A DNA stretch of 64,000 nucleotides from Aurantibacter aestuarii (GTDB taxonomy: Bacteria; Bacteroidota; Bacteroidia; Flavobacteriales; Flavobacteriaceae): contig NZ_PXOQ01000009.1 of assembly GCF_003008425.1 (NCBI RefSeq), positions 193,501-257,500 of the forward strand, given 5' to 3'. The notes under the pieces were generated by a model. The model had not been told where the DNA came from. It ran no database searches and saw only the letters and a list, made by a program, of their open reading frames with translations. Both the position numbers and the translations under genes were made by a program. The stretch's first letter is position 1. The number at the start of each line of letters is the position of its first letter. Positions 24,822 to 33,034 of this stretch are shown one piece after another.

Positions 24822-24958
24822 GATGGGCTTTGGTTAAAAGCGCATCTTTAAACTACAGTTTCTTTATTTTTTTCTTCTCTAATATTTCTCTTCTCAGTTA
24901 ATGAAACACTCTTTTTACGAAGTGACGATAGGAGCGTAGTAAAATGTGTGTGGAATGG
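24790..24958. repeat. Island left-end repeat B, copy 2
   Basis: Direct diverged copy of 19651-19819, in the same orientation and at the same place relative to its module. It shares CTATAAT-spacer-CGTTATGTAA, then GGCTTTGGTTAAAAGCG-like sequence and the 62-base core ending in TGTGTGTGGAATGG. It begins at the right half of the attC-like palindrome and marks the start of module 2. Confidence 0.75.
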
Positions 24959-24995
24959 ATTTGTTAATAAATATACTCATAATGTTAATATATAA

Positions 24996-25037
24996 TATCT
25001 CATATTATGAGATAAATCATAAGTTTATTTAATTTTG
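24996..25037 (+). promoter_or_regulatory. Operator palindrome and -7 box of the LexA-like repressor gene
   Basis: A perfect 9-1-9 palindrome TATCTCATA-T-TATGAGATA (24996-25014) lies about 50 bases before the repressor ATG, with related half-sites CTCATAA near 24977 and ATCATAA at 25017-25023. TAATTTTG (25030-25037) matches the -7 consensus. The operator therefore sits just upstream of the -7 box, fitting autorepression by the LexA-like protein. Confidence 0.65.
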
Positions 25038-25060
25038 TACTTGATAATCAAAGTTTTACA

Positions 25061-25714
25061 ATGAATCGAATTAAAGAAATTCTTGAAGATAAAGGAATAA
25101 AGCAAAAATGGCTTGCTGATAAGATGGAGAAAAGCTACAATATGGTCAATTCGTATGTTCAAAATAGGAGACAACCAAGTCTTGAAGATTTATTTAAAAT
25201 AGCAAATATCTTAGATGTTGCAGTAACCGAATTGTTAGATAATAATAAAAGTACAGAAGGAAGAAGCAAACCATATAAATATCGGCAATCTGATCTTTTA
25301 ACTTTAGCTGAATCAGAATCTGAATATCAACTAACTACTAATATTCCGCTTTTAGGCAATGTCGCTTGTGGACATCCTCTTTTTGCTGAAGAAAATATTG
25401 AAAGTGAAATTCCAGTATCTGTCGAATTAATAAAAAAGGATAAAAACTATTTTATATTACGAGCTTCTGGGGATTCAATGGATGAGGCAAATATAAATGA
25501 TGGTGATTTAGTTTTGATTAGACAAGAACAAGTAGCTGAAAACAGAGATAAAGTTGTGGCATTAATTGATGATGAAGCAACTATAAAAGAATTTTGGAAA
25601 CAAGGCAATATGATTGTATTAAAACCAAAATCTACAAATAAAATTCATCAACCAATTATACTTACAACTGATTTTAAAATTCAGGGAATAGTAGAAGAAA
25701 TTATAAAAATGTAA
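25061..25714 (+). CDS. LexA/CI-like self-cleaving repressor (XRE + S24 peptidase)
   Basis: 217 residues: an XRE helix-turn-helix at about 1-60 (KQKWLADKMEKSYNMVNSYVQ) and an S24 autopeptidase domain from about 95. The cleavage bond is probably in VACG (Ala102-Cys103-Gly104). Catalytic Ser139 is in ASGDSMDE and Lys176 in ATIKEFW; the 37-residue distance equals that of LexA Ser119/Lys156. Such repressors are inactivated when RecA filaments form on damaged DNA. It is the first gene of module 2 and has a palindromic operator upstream, so it likely controls the CBASS-like operon. Confidence 0.9.
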   Translation: MNRIKEILEDKGIKQKWLADKMEKSYNMVNSYVQNRRQPSLEDLFKIANILDVAVTELLDNNKSTEGRSKPYKYRQSDLLTLAESESEYQLTTNIPLLGNVACGHPLFAEENIESEIPVSVELIKKDKNYFILRASGDSMDEANINDGDLVLIRQEQVAENRDKVVALIDDEATIKEFWKQGNMIVLKPKSTNKIHQPIILTTDFKIQGIVEEIIKM

Positions 25715-25725
25715 AATAAAATATT

Positions 25726-25857
25726 ATGGCAAGGCAAAGTAAGAGAGGTAGAGACGCTGGTACCGGACAGTTTATTACTATCAAAGAGGCAAAACGAAGA
25801 CCAAAAACTACGGTTATTGAAACTATAAAGGTTGGAAGAACGAAAAAGAGGAAATAA
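25726..25857 (+). CDS. Very short arginine/lysine-rich protein
   Basis: 43 residues from ATG 25726, beginning MARQSKRGRDAGTGQF and ending VGRTKKRK, with 15 Lys/Arg. It begins 11 bases after the repressor stop, and its TAA directly abuts the TTG start of the patatin gene, so it is embedded in the operon and presumably translated. Function unknown. Its strong positive charge suggests nucleic-acid or cyclic-nucleotide interaction, which is speculation. Confidence 0.65.
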   Translation: MARQSKRGRDAGTGQFITIKEAKRRPKTTVIETIKVGRTKKRK

Positions 25858-26874
25858 TTGAATAACAAAAAATTCAAAATATTATCTATCGATGGAGGTG
25901 GAATTAAAGGTGTTTTTCCTGCTTATTTACTAATGTTAATTGAATCTGAGCTTGAAAAAAGGAAAGATGAAAAAACAAAAATATATCAACATTTTGATTT
26001 AATAACTGGGACATCGACAGGAGGAATAATTGCATTAGCTCTATCTTTTGGAATACCAGCAAAAGAGATTTATGAGTTATACTTAAATAATGCTAAAAGC
26101 ATTTTTGGTAACAAAAAAAGTTTTTTTAGTCAATTATTTTTTGCTTCCCATAAAAGCGATTTTTTAGAAAATCTAATCCAAAATAAATTTAAAGAGTATA
26201 ACAATGGTGTTGACCCTAGATTAAAAGATTGTAAAACTGATGTTTGTATACCTATTTATGATTTAGTTAGAGGGAATCCAAGTGTTTTAAAAACACCGTA
26301 TCACGAAGCATTCATTAGAGATTTTCACATTCCAGCTTATCAAGCTGCTATGGCGACAGCTGCTGCACCCACTTACTTTAATCCATATTCAAATGAGTAT
26401 GTTGATTTAAATGATATAAAAAAATCATTTATAAATAAAGTTGATGGAGGTGTCATGGCAAATAACCCGACTTTAGTTGCTTTTTTAGAGGCAATTAAGG
26501 CTTTTAAAGTTGATATTTCTGATTTGGAAATATTTTCTATTGGGACTGGTCATAAGAATTTCACAGATATTAATTCTAGAAGAAAATGGGGATTATACTA
26601 TTGGATGAGGAAAAACAAAAGGAAAAGACTAATTGAATTATTTATGCAAAGTCAATCTCAATTAGTTGCTAATTACATTAGCTTATTGCACAAAGGAATA
26701 GATAGAAGAGAAAGTGAGAATTTTGTTTATGATAGGTTAGATGTTGAATTAACAGAAGGTAGTCACTTGGAAATGGATGAATGTGATAAACAGTTAATTT
26801 CAAATTTTGCAGAATTAGCTGCAATTGAATATCAATACAAAAGAACAGATATTTTAAAAAGACATTTTTACTAA
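25858..26874 (+). CDS. Patatin-like phospholipase, CBASS effector (CapV-like)
   Basis: 338 residues with the full patatin catalytic set: oxyanion loop DGGGIKG (12-18), nucleophile GTSTGG with Ser53, and catalytic Asp196 in VDGGVMANNP. In CBASS, CapV-type patatins degrade the inner membrane when bound to the cyclic dinucleotide made by the neighbouring CD-NTase, killing the infected cell. The gene starts with TTG immediately after the short basic gene and is followed by the CD-NTase gene 14 bases later. No signal peptide or transmembrane helix. Confidence 0.9.
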   Translation: MNNKKFKILSIDGGGIKGVFPAYLLMLIESELEKRKDEKTKIYQHFDLITGTSTGGIIALALSFGIPAKEIYELYLNNAKSIFGNKKSFFSQLFFASHKSDFLENLIQNKFKEYNNGVDPRLKDCKTDVCIPIYDLVRGNPSVLKTPYHEAFIRDFHIPAYQAAMATAAAPTYFNPYSNEYVDLNDIKKSFINKVDGGVMANNPTLVAFLEAIKAFKVDISDLEIFSIGTGHKNFTDINSRRKWGLYYWMRKNKRKRLIELFMQSQSQLVANYISLLHKGIDRRESENFVYDRLDVELTEGSHLEMDECDKQLISNFAELAAIEYQYKRTDILKRHFY

Positions 26875-26888
26875 TTATAAACAAAATT

Positions 26889-28406
26889 ATGAGTAATCAA
26901 ATATTATTACAAATAGCGCAGTATTTAGATATATCGCCATCAGATTATAAAATTGCACAAGAGAGATTTAGTGCAGTTAAAAATTGGCTTGACAATGGGT
27001 TCTATAAATCTGGTTATTTACCTGATGTATATTTACAAGGTTCATTTAGACTTGGAACAGTCGTGAGACCATATCATAATGATAAAGATGGAAATTTTGA
27101 TATTGACCAAGTATGTGAATTGACAAAATATAGTGAATCAAAATCTTCTAAAATTTTAAAAAATGATATTGGCGATAGATTAAAAGAAAATAGTGATTAT
27201 GAAAGAATGTTAGATACTGAAGGGAAAAGGTGTTGGACGATAGAATATGCTACTGAAAATAACCGACCAGGTTTTCATATTGATGTTCTGCCAGCTTTAA
27301 AATCTGATGAAGGAACATTGCATAATATTGATATTACACACAAAGAAAATAACATCTATTCCTGGTCTACTAGTAATCCTAAAGGGTATTATTTATGGTT
27401 TAAATCAAAAAACAATTATTCAACTAGTTTTATTGAATCTCAAAGGAGTTCAATCTTTAATGCGAATAAAGGATTGTATGAAAGTGAGCAAGATGTTCCT
27501 AAGCAGCTCTTCAGAACATCATTACAGCGTGCAATTCAAATTATGAAAAGACATAGAGATGTCCATTTTGTAAACAAAGATTTTAAGCCAATATCAATAA
27601 TTATTACAACTATTACAACGCAAGTATATAGACAAAGTAATATAATTGAGATAATTAATGAGTTTGTCAATTATTCTTTAAGTAGAAACGAATCTTTAAT
27701 TAAAAATGGATATTTAAATAAAGATAACATATTAGATTATTCAAATGGCAAATGGTCCATACCAAATCCAGTTGACTACTCTAGACCAGAAAATGAAAGA
27801 GAAAATTTTGCTGACCGTTGGAATTTACAACCTGAATTAGCAAATTCTTTTTTTGAATGGGTGCAACAATTAAAAAGGGATATAAATAGTTTTGAGAAAA
27901 GTGGGTTATCCGATAATTTAAATTTAAAAACTAAATCATTTGGAACAGGTGATAGGATAGATAAAATTTTGATAAAAGAAACCAAGGAGAGATTAGAAAA
28001 TGGAGTTAGTATGTTTTCTTCTAATAATAGAGAATTACTGGATTTAATTCATCTTGGTATTGAAGGCAAAACAGAATGGGAACCAATATTAGAATTAGCT
28101 AAAAGTTATTACTTTAAAGCAGATGAAGGCGAAAGTAAAGATGTAGCAAAAGTTAATTATTATCAAATTACCAAACATAGAGGACGTACATTTTCAATAG
28201 AAGCAAGAAAAGATATAGAAGATGTTTTAAGAAGAAATAACAATTCTGCTTCGTTCGTTCTTTGCTGTAATCTTCTATTAGGTTCTGCTACTCAAGAAAT
28301 GATAAAAAATTGTATGGCTGAATTTAATTATGAAAATATTTTAGAATGGCCAATACTGAGATTGTATAACCATCCCTTTGTTTTGAAGCGAAATGTAACA
28401 GTTTAA
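26889..28406 (+). CDS. CD-NTase-type nucleotidyltransferase (CBASS signal synthase)
   Basis: 505 residues. The N-terminal nucleotidyltransferase shows GSFRLGT (51-57), the metal-binding pair D71-x-D73 in NFDIDQV and the third acid Asp132 in HIDVLPAL, so it should be active and make a cyclic oligonucleotide. It is longer than the roughly 300-400 residues of many CD-NTases. The C-terminal ~150 residues (from about 350) form an extra domain that might correspond to a sensor such as AGS-C, which I cannot confirm. It follows the patatin effector, defining a CBASS-like operon, and has no Cap2/Cap3 genes beside it. Confidence 0.85.
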   Translation: MSNQILLQIAQYLDISPSDYKIAQERFSAVKNWLDNGFYKSGYLPDVYLQGSFRLGTVVRPYHNDKDGNFDIDQVCELTKYSESKSSKILKNDIGDRLKENSDYERMLDTEGKRCWTIEYATENNRPGFHIDVLPALKSDEGTLHNIDITHKENNIYSWSTSNPKGYYLWFKSKNNYSTSFIESQRSSIFNANKGLYESEQDVPKQLFRTSLQRAIQIMKRHRDVHFVNKDFKPISIIITTITTQVYRQSNIIEIINEFVNYSLSRNESLIKNGYLNKDNILDYSNGKWSIPNPVDYSRPENERENFADRWNLQPELANSFFEWVQQLKRDINSFEKSGLSDNLNLKTKSFGTGDRIDKILIKETKERLENGVSMFSSNNRELLDLIHLGIEGKTEWEPILELAKSYYFKADEGESKDVAKVNYYQITKHRGRTFSIEARKDIEDVLRRNNNSASFVLCCNLLLGSATQEMIKNCMAEFNYENILEWPILRLYNHPFVLKRNVTV

Positions 28407-28408
28407 TT

Positions 28409-28819
28409 ATGTGCACTTTAAGCTTCCTTAATTCTGAATTTCTAAAATTTAATTTAGAAATAATCCCAAAAGAGAGTGGAAGGGAAGGAGTAGATTTTAT
28501 ATTAGGAACTAATGAATTGTTTTTTCAATCATTAGATTTAGACACTATTGATCGTAGTGCTAAAATTGTAAAAAAAGATTTAGGAGATTTAAGAGACAAC
28601 TTATTTATTATTCTAGTTTTAATAATTGAAGAAGAGCCAAGAATGGTTTATCTAATTCCTTCAAAGGATTTATATCAATCAGATAGTGACATTTTTATAA
28701 GTAATGATGTCAGTTTAATGCCTAGTTTATCTAATTGGGAGATTAGAATTTCTATTCATACAATACCAAAACTAGCAAAGTATTCTATAGAAAACATGGC
28801 TCATAAACTAAAAACTTAG
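28409..28819 (+). CDS. Unknown protein at end of CBASS-like operon
   Basis: 136 residues starting two bases after the CD-NTase stop, so translation is probably coupled. It has an alpha/beta look: GVDFILGTNELFFQSLDLDT, then NLFIILVLIIEEEPRMVYLIPSKDLY and a C-terminal NWEIRISIHTIPKLAKY. The pattern faintly resembles DUF4365/PD-(D/E)xK-like nuclease cores (Asp in GVDF, Gln in FFQS), but the expected lysine is not there. It could be a regulator, immunity or accessory protein of the system. It ends just before repeat A2. Confidence 0.65.
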   Translation: MCTLSFLNSEFLKFNLEIIPKESGREGVDFILGTNELFFQSLDLDTIDRSAKIVKKDLGDLRDNLFIILVLIIEEEPRMVYLIPSKDLYQSDSDIFISNDVSLMPSLSNWEIRISIHTIPKLAKYSIENMAHKLKT

Positions 28820-28853
28820 TTTTACGCAAAACGAGTTTTAACCCAGATGATGT

Positions 28854-29436
28854 GTTGGCAAAACGACCTCATAATATTTTGGTAAAACAATAGGTGAATG
28901 AAGCGTAATATTTTAAGGAGCTAGTAATACACATTCTTAAGAGTTCTAAATTTCAATTGGATTTCTTAGAAATCTTAAGGAGTTCAGAAGTTTCTTAAAA
29001 TGTAGCGTAGAGAGCCGTAATTGTTTCCAAAATTATATGCAGTCTTGAATTTTTGTTTCTTTTGTTTCAAGACAAAAGATATATAATTAAAACTTGGTGA
29101 GTTCTAAAGTTTCAAATTGTATTTTACATAATATTAGTAGTTACAATTAAAAAAGACAAATTTGAACTAACAATATAATAAGTGCTAAGAATTTTATTTT
29201 TCTTAAAATTTTAGCTCTTATGGAATGCCATGAGAATCGCGTAGAAAAAAATATGTAGCACAAATATCCATGTGCGACAAAATTTTAATTATATCTAAAA
29301 CGTAGCTTTTATTGTGCGGCTGGCAAGCGTTGGAAAATTGAGTTATAAATAAATTGTAATAACAATTTGATTTATATAAACAATCGAGCGTTTGACAGCG
29401 GACATTTTACATAACGTCAAATTATAGGATCTAATG
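28854..29436. repeat. Island right-end repeat A, copy 2
   Basis: Diverged direct copy of 24174-24760, ending in TTTTACATAACG (29405-29416), a 4-base spacer and ATTATAG (29421-29427), the left half of the attC-like palindrome. The hairpin here is CTTATGG/CCATGAG (29217-29234), where the G-C pair of copy 1 has become A-T. Inside it the 15-mer TATTTTACATAATAT (29120-29134) appears, which recurs at 29528. It marks the right end of module 2. No gene is visible. Confidence 0.75.
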
Positions 29437-29891
29437 TTCTAAGTTTCCTAAATTCTAAAATATAATAAAGGGATAAAGCTTAATGACCCAAGTTCTGTCT
29501 ATCGTAATGAAAACTTATGTTTCTAGGTATTTTACATAATATCATTATAGTTGACTAATGGTATGTTCTAAGCAAATAACCAACAATAGCATTTGTCCTA
29601 TAATTAATATTATGTAAAATAGAATATTTTAAGACTGCTTCTACTTAGTTATTGATGTTTAATTAAATAAACTATAGATAAAAGTTTTAAACAGTATTCT
29701 CATAAAGTATTTTAAAAGTTTCTGGACATTTTATGAACAGAATATTTAAATCATCTACTCTAATATTGTGTCTGTAATTCACCATTAGAATTCGTTATAG
29801 TTCTATTTTAAAATAATATGTTAAATTTATTATCAAATTTTATTTTTAAAATACATTTGATTGGTTTTTTAAAAAGATATTGATATGAACC
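29437..29891. other. Noncoding region between island and pel-like operon
   Basis: No ORF of note. It contains the second palindrome at 29528-29621 and, beyond it, very AT-rich sequence that presumably holds the promoter of the polysaccharide operon, although I cannot point to a clear TAnnTTTG box with -33 partner. Confidence 0.4.
29528..29621. other. attC-like palindrome at right end of island
   Basis: TATTTTACATAATAT (29528-29542) and ATATTATGTAAAATA (29607-29621) are perfect 15-base inverted repeats. After a 1-versus-2-base internal loop, ATTATAG (29544-29550) pairs with CTATAAT (29598-29604). Total length is 94 bases, matching the 92 bases of the element at 24730, with the same inner arms. 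It lies 100 bases beyond the end of repeat A2. Confidence 0.5.
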
Positions 29892-31421
29892 ATGTCTACT
29901 AAAATTAAAGTAATGCTTATTACTGAAGGAACTTTCCCCTATAATGGCGGCGGAGTTTCTACATGGGCACAAACCTTATGTAATGAGGTTTCTAATGCAG
30001 AATTTAAACTTTACGCTATAAATGCCAATTTTGAGCAAAAACCTAAATACCATTTATCCGATAATGTAAAACAGATTATTCAGGTGCCTTTATGGACACC
30101 AGATGAGCCTTATGATTATATGAGTTATGGCTATGCTTATTATAAAACTATAGGTCGTAAAGAATGGACATCTAAACAGACTATAAATCAGGATTTTATA
30201 CCTCTTTTTTCAGAATTACTTCACTTTATTTATGGTGAGCAAAATGAGATTAAAAACTTAGACGCTACCTTTTATAAATTATGGCTGTATTTTGAAGATT
30301 ACGATTATAAAGAAACCATGCGTAGTGAGCCTGTTTGGGAAGCTTACTGTACTATTGTATCGTCTTATGTAGTTAGCGAAAACAACCCAACCGCTTCCCT
30401 ATTAGATTTAACTATTGGAATGCGTTGGATATACCGTTTTTTAATCCCACTTGCCATTACAGATGTGCCAGAATGTGATATTTCTCATGTTACTATAAGT
30501 GGTTTTCCTATTATTCCAGCATTAATTGCCAATTATAAATTTGGAACTCCTATTATTTTAACAGAACATGGTGTATTTATTAGAGAGCGTTTATTGGCTA
30601 TTAATAGTTCAGAATACCCGTTTTTTCTTAAAAATCTTCTCATTCGTTTTTCTGAAGCTATAGCACGTCTCTCCTATTATAAATCGGATCGTATTATCTC
30701 TGTTAACGCCTTCAATAAAAAATGGGAAGTTTTGTATGGTGCTAATCCAGATAAGATTCAGGTGATTTATAATGGTGTAGATCATAATTTGTTTAAACCT
30801 TTAGAAAAACCAGAACATTTAAAAAATATACCTACTGTGGTAGCATTAGCGCGTATATTCGAGCTTAAAGATGTCCTAACCATGATTAGGTCCTGTAAAG
30901 TGGTTGCTAATAAAATCCCAGAGGTTCAATTTCTCGTATATGGTGATGATCAAGCAGTACCAGAATATACCGCAGAATGTCTGGCACTTATTAAAGAACT
31001 ACAAATTGAATCTAATTTTAAATTTATGGGACCAAAACCTAATCCGCATACTTTATTTTGTGAAGGAGATGCGTCTGTTTTAACCTCTATTTCTGAAGGT
31101 TTCCCTTATACAGTTATAGAATCTATGTCTTGTGGGATTCCTGTTGTTGCAACAGATGTTGGAGGTGTTAAAGAAGGTTTGGATGAGACTTGTGGTTTTC
31201 TATGTAAACCTAAAGACCCTGAAGCTATTGGAACAGCTTTAATAAGTTTACTCGAGAATCGTGAAATGAAGGAAACTATGAGTATTAACGCGAGACAACG
31301 CGTAATAGATTATTTTACTTTAGATAAATTTATTAAAGCTTACGAGGATGCTTATAAAACCATTAAACCATTAAAAAGAGCTTCGAATTTATTAAAAACT
31401 GAAATTTTTTCAATTAATTAA
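29892..31421 (+). CDS. pelF: PelF-like GT4 glycosyltransferase
   Basis: A 509-residue cytosolic glycosyltransferase of family GT4 and PelF type, expected to polymerise the Pel polymer from UDP-sugars (GalNAc/GlcNAc in P. aeruginosa). It begins KVMLITEGTFPYNGGGVSTW (Gly-rich acceptor loop). It has PIILTEHGVFIRERLL, IYNGVD, ALARIFELKDVLTMI, and the nucleotide-binding ExxxxxE segment SISEGFPYTVIESMSCGIPVVATDVGG. The long N-terminal insertion (WTPDEPYDYMSYGYAYY) fits PelF. It is the first gene of a five-gene operon; its last base overlaps the first base of the next start. Confidence 0.9.
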   Translation: MSTKIKVMLITEGTFPYNGGGVSTWAQTLCNEVSNAEFKLYAINANFEQKPKYHLSDNVKQIIQVPLWTPDEPYDYMSYGYAYYKTIGRKEWTSKQTINQDFIPLFSELLHFIYGEQNEIKNLDATFYKLWLYFEDYDYKETMRSEPVWEAYCTIVSSYVVSENNPTASLLDLTIGMRWIYRFLIPLAITDVPECDISHVTISGFPIIPALIANYKFGTPIILTEHGVFIRERLLAINSSEYPFFLKNLLIRFSEAIARLSYYKSDRIISVNAFNKKWEVLYGANPDKIQVIYNGVDHNLFKPLEKPEHLKNIPTVVALARIFELKDVLTMIRSCKVVANKIPEVQFLVYGDDQAVPEYTAECLALIKELQIESNFKFMGPKPNPHTLFCEGDASVLTSISEGFPYTVIESMSCGIPVVATDVGGVKEGLDETCGFLCKPKDPEAIGTALISLLENREMKETMSINARQRVIDYFTLDKFIKAYEDAYKTIKPLKRASNLLKTEIFSIN

Positions 31422-33034
31422 TGAGCAAGCATCAACAAGAACGGCTGTATCAATTAATTGAAGCCGTAAAATTAAGAAATGGAAAGCCTGTAAATGCCCG
31501 AGTGGTTTCAGCTACTATTGAGTCTTTAGGTATTAGAGATGTTGATATTAAAGAAGACTATGGCTTTACCTCTATCCCAGAACTAGGTTTACATATATTC
31601 AATCTACTTAATACTCCTGAGTTTCGAGGTTTACAAAATGAAGCTCAATTAATTTCAGATCATAAAAAAAGACAAACTATTAGGTTAAGTAACTATTTAA
31701 GTGGTCGTTCTCAACTATTTGTAAAAGACTATAGTACAGGTTTATTTCATTTGCTTCCTGTAGCAGTTCAAATTTTGTCTATTATTATTTTTGGGTTCTC
31801 GTTATGGGCATTTGTAGGCTTTAATAAATTACAATCTACATCTGTAGTTTTAGGAGTAGTTATTGGCTTAGTGGTCACCGGAGGATTTGTCCAGGTTATT
31901 GGGAAACAAGTGTCTTTTTATTGGTACAATGAAGATTTTTTAATGGCTAAAAAAGCTATTTATCAGATTATTGGAATTGGATTAAAGAGTATTGCAGTAT
32001 TATTTTTGGTTATTGGTGCAATTAATTGCTTTATCTTTTTATATCCCTTTCAATTTATAGTAATCACTTTTATTTATGCCTTTTTAATAGGTTTACTATT
32101 ACTTACACTTGCCCCTTTATATACCATAAAACAGCGTTATATTATTAGTATTTCAGTAACTGTTGGTACTTTGGTTGCTTTGGGGTTACACTTTTTTACT
32201 AAAACTCCAATTTACTTAGTGCATTGGTTAGGTATTTTAATAAGTGCTATAATACCTATTATATATTTACAGTGGTTTTTTAAACGTATTTTAAAAACAA
32301 AACAAGGTATTAATAACGGTACTCCAAAAATTATGTTAGCCATTTACCGAAATTTGGATTACTTCTTTTATGGTTTGTTGTACTATGTCTTCATTTTTAC
32401 CGATCGTATTTTAGCTTGGTCTACCTCTTTAAATAGAGACTTACCTTATGTGGTGTATTATGAAAAAGATTATGAAATTGGTATGGATTTAGCCATTTTG
32501 GTGTTCTTTTTGCTAGCTGGAGTTTTAGAATACAGTGTTGCTGCTTTTTCAAGATTTATGGAGTTTCACCAATACAAAGAGCGTTACAGCGACCGCAAAT
32601 TGTTTAATGCAAAAATGAGGGATTCTTATATGAGCCATGTTAAACTATTTGCAGGTAGTACTTTAGTTATAGCGCTTCTACTCTATTTAGTTATTGTTAA
32701 ACCTTGGGGTTATGAAGCTGGATTTGACGAACAGTTGAGCGACTTAAGTATAAAAGTGAGTATTTTAGGTGGTTTTGGGTATTTATTTTTAACCTTTGGT
32801 ATGCTTAACGTCCTGTATTTATATACTTTAAATGTTCAAAAAGCAGCTTTACGTATTTTAATTATTGCCTTGCTAACAAATATTATAATTGGTTTATTTT
32901 TTAGCCGAATGGTGTCTTATGAATATGCCGTATTGGGCATGTTAATTGGCTCTTTAGTATTTGCCGTTTTAACCACTAGGTTTACTTTAAAATTCTTTAA
33001 AAAACTTGATTATTATTACTATGCGTCTTACTAA
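31421..33034 (+). CDS. pelG: PelG-like polysaccharide exporter (MOP/oligosaccharide-flippase superfamily)
   Basis: 537 residues: a cytosolic N-terminal domain of about 110 residues followed by about 12 transmembrane helices. The segment FTDRILAWSTSLNRDLPYVVYYEKDYEIGMDLAIL and the following region agree with PelG, the inner-membrane transporter that works with PelF. The extended N-terminal domain (QERLYQLIEAVKLRNGKPVNARVVSATIESL, two pieces) is not part of the transporter fold and could dock PelF. The start ATG overlaps the pelF stop. The end overlaps the next gene by 14 bases. Confidence 0.85.
   Translation: MSKHQQERLYQLIEAVKLRNGKPVNARVVSATIESLGIRDVDIKEDYGFTSIPELGLHIFNLLNTPEFRGLQNEAQLISDHKKRQTIRLSNYLSGRSQLFVKDYSTGLFHLLPVAVQILSIIIFGFSLWAFVGFNKLQSTSVVLGVVIGLVVTGGFVQVIGKQVSFYWYNEDFLMAKKAIYQIIGIGLKSIAVLFLVIGAINCFIFLYPFQFIVITFIYAFLIGLLLLTLAPLYTIKQRYIISISVTVGTLVALGLHFFTKTPIYLVHWLGILISAIIPIIYLQWFFKRILKTKQGINNGTPKIMLAIYRNLDYFFYGLLYYVFIFTDRILAWSTSLNRDLPYVVYYEKDYEIGMDLAILVFFLLAGVLEYSVAAFSRFMEFHQYKERYSDRKLFNAKMRDSYMSHVKLFAGSTLVIALLLYLVIVKPWGYEAGFDEQLSDLSIKVSILGGFGYLFLTFGMLNVLYLYTLNVQKAALRILIIALLTNIIIGLFFSRMVSYEYAVLGMLIGSLVFAVLTTRFTLKFFKKLDYYYYASY

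Noticed and set aside
19651-29621. A classical integron cassette array
   Set aside because: Cassettes would be about 5 kb with divergent operons, no intI or attI is present, and the core box deviates from consensus. Kept only as an analogy.
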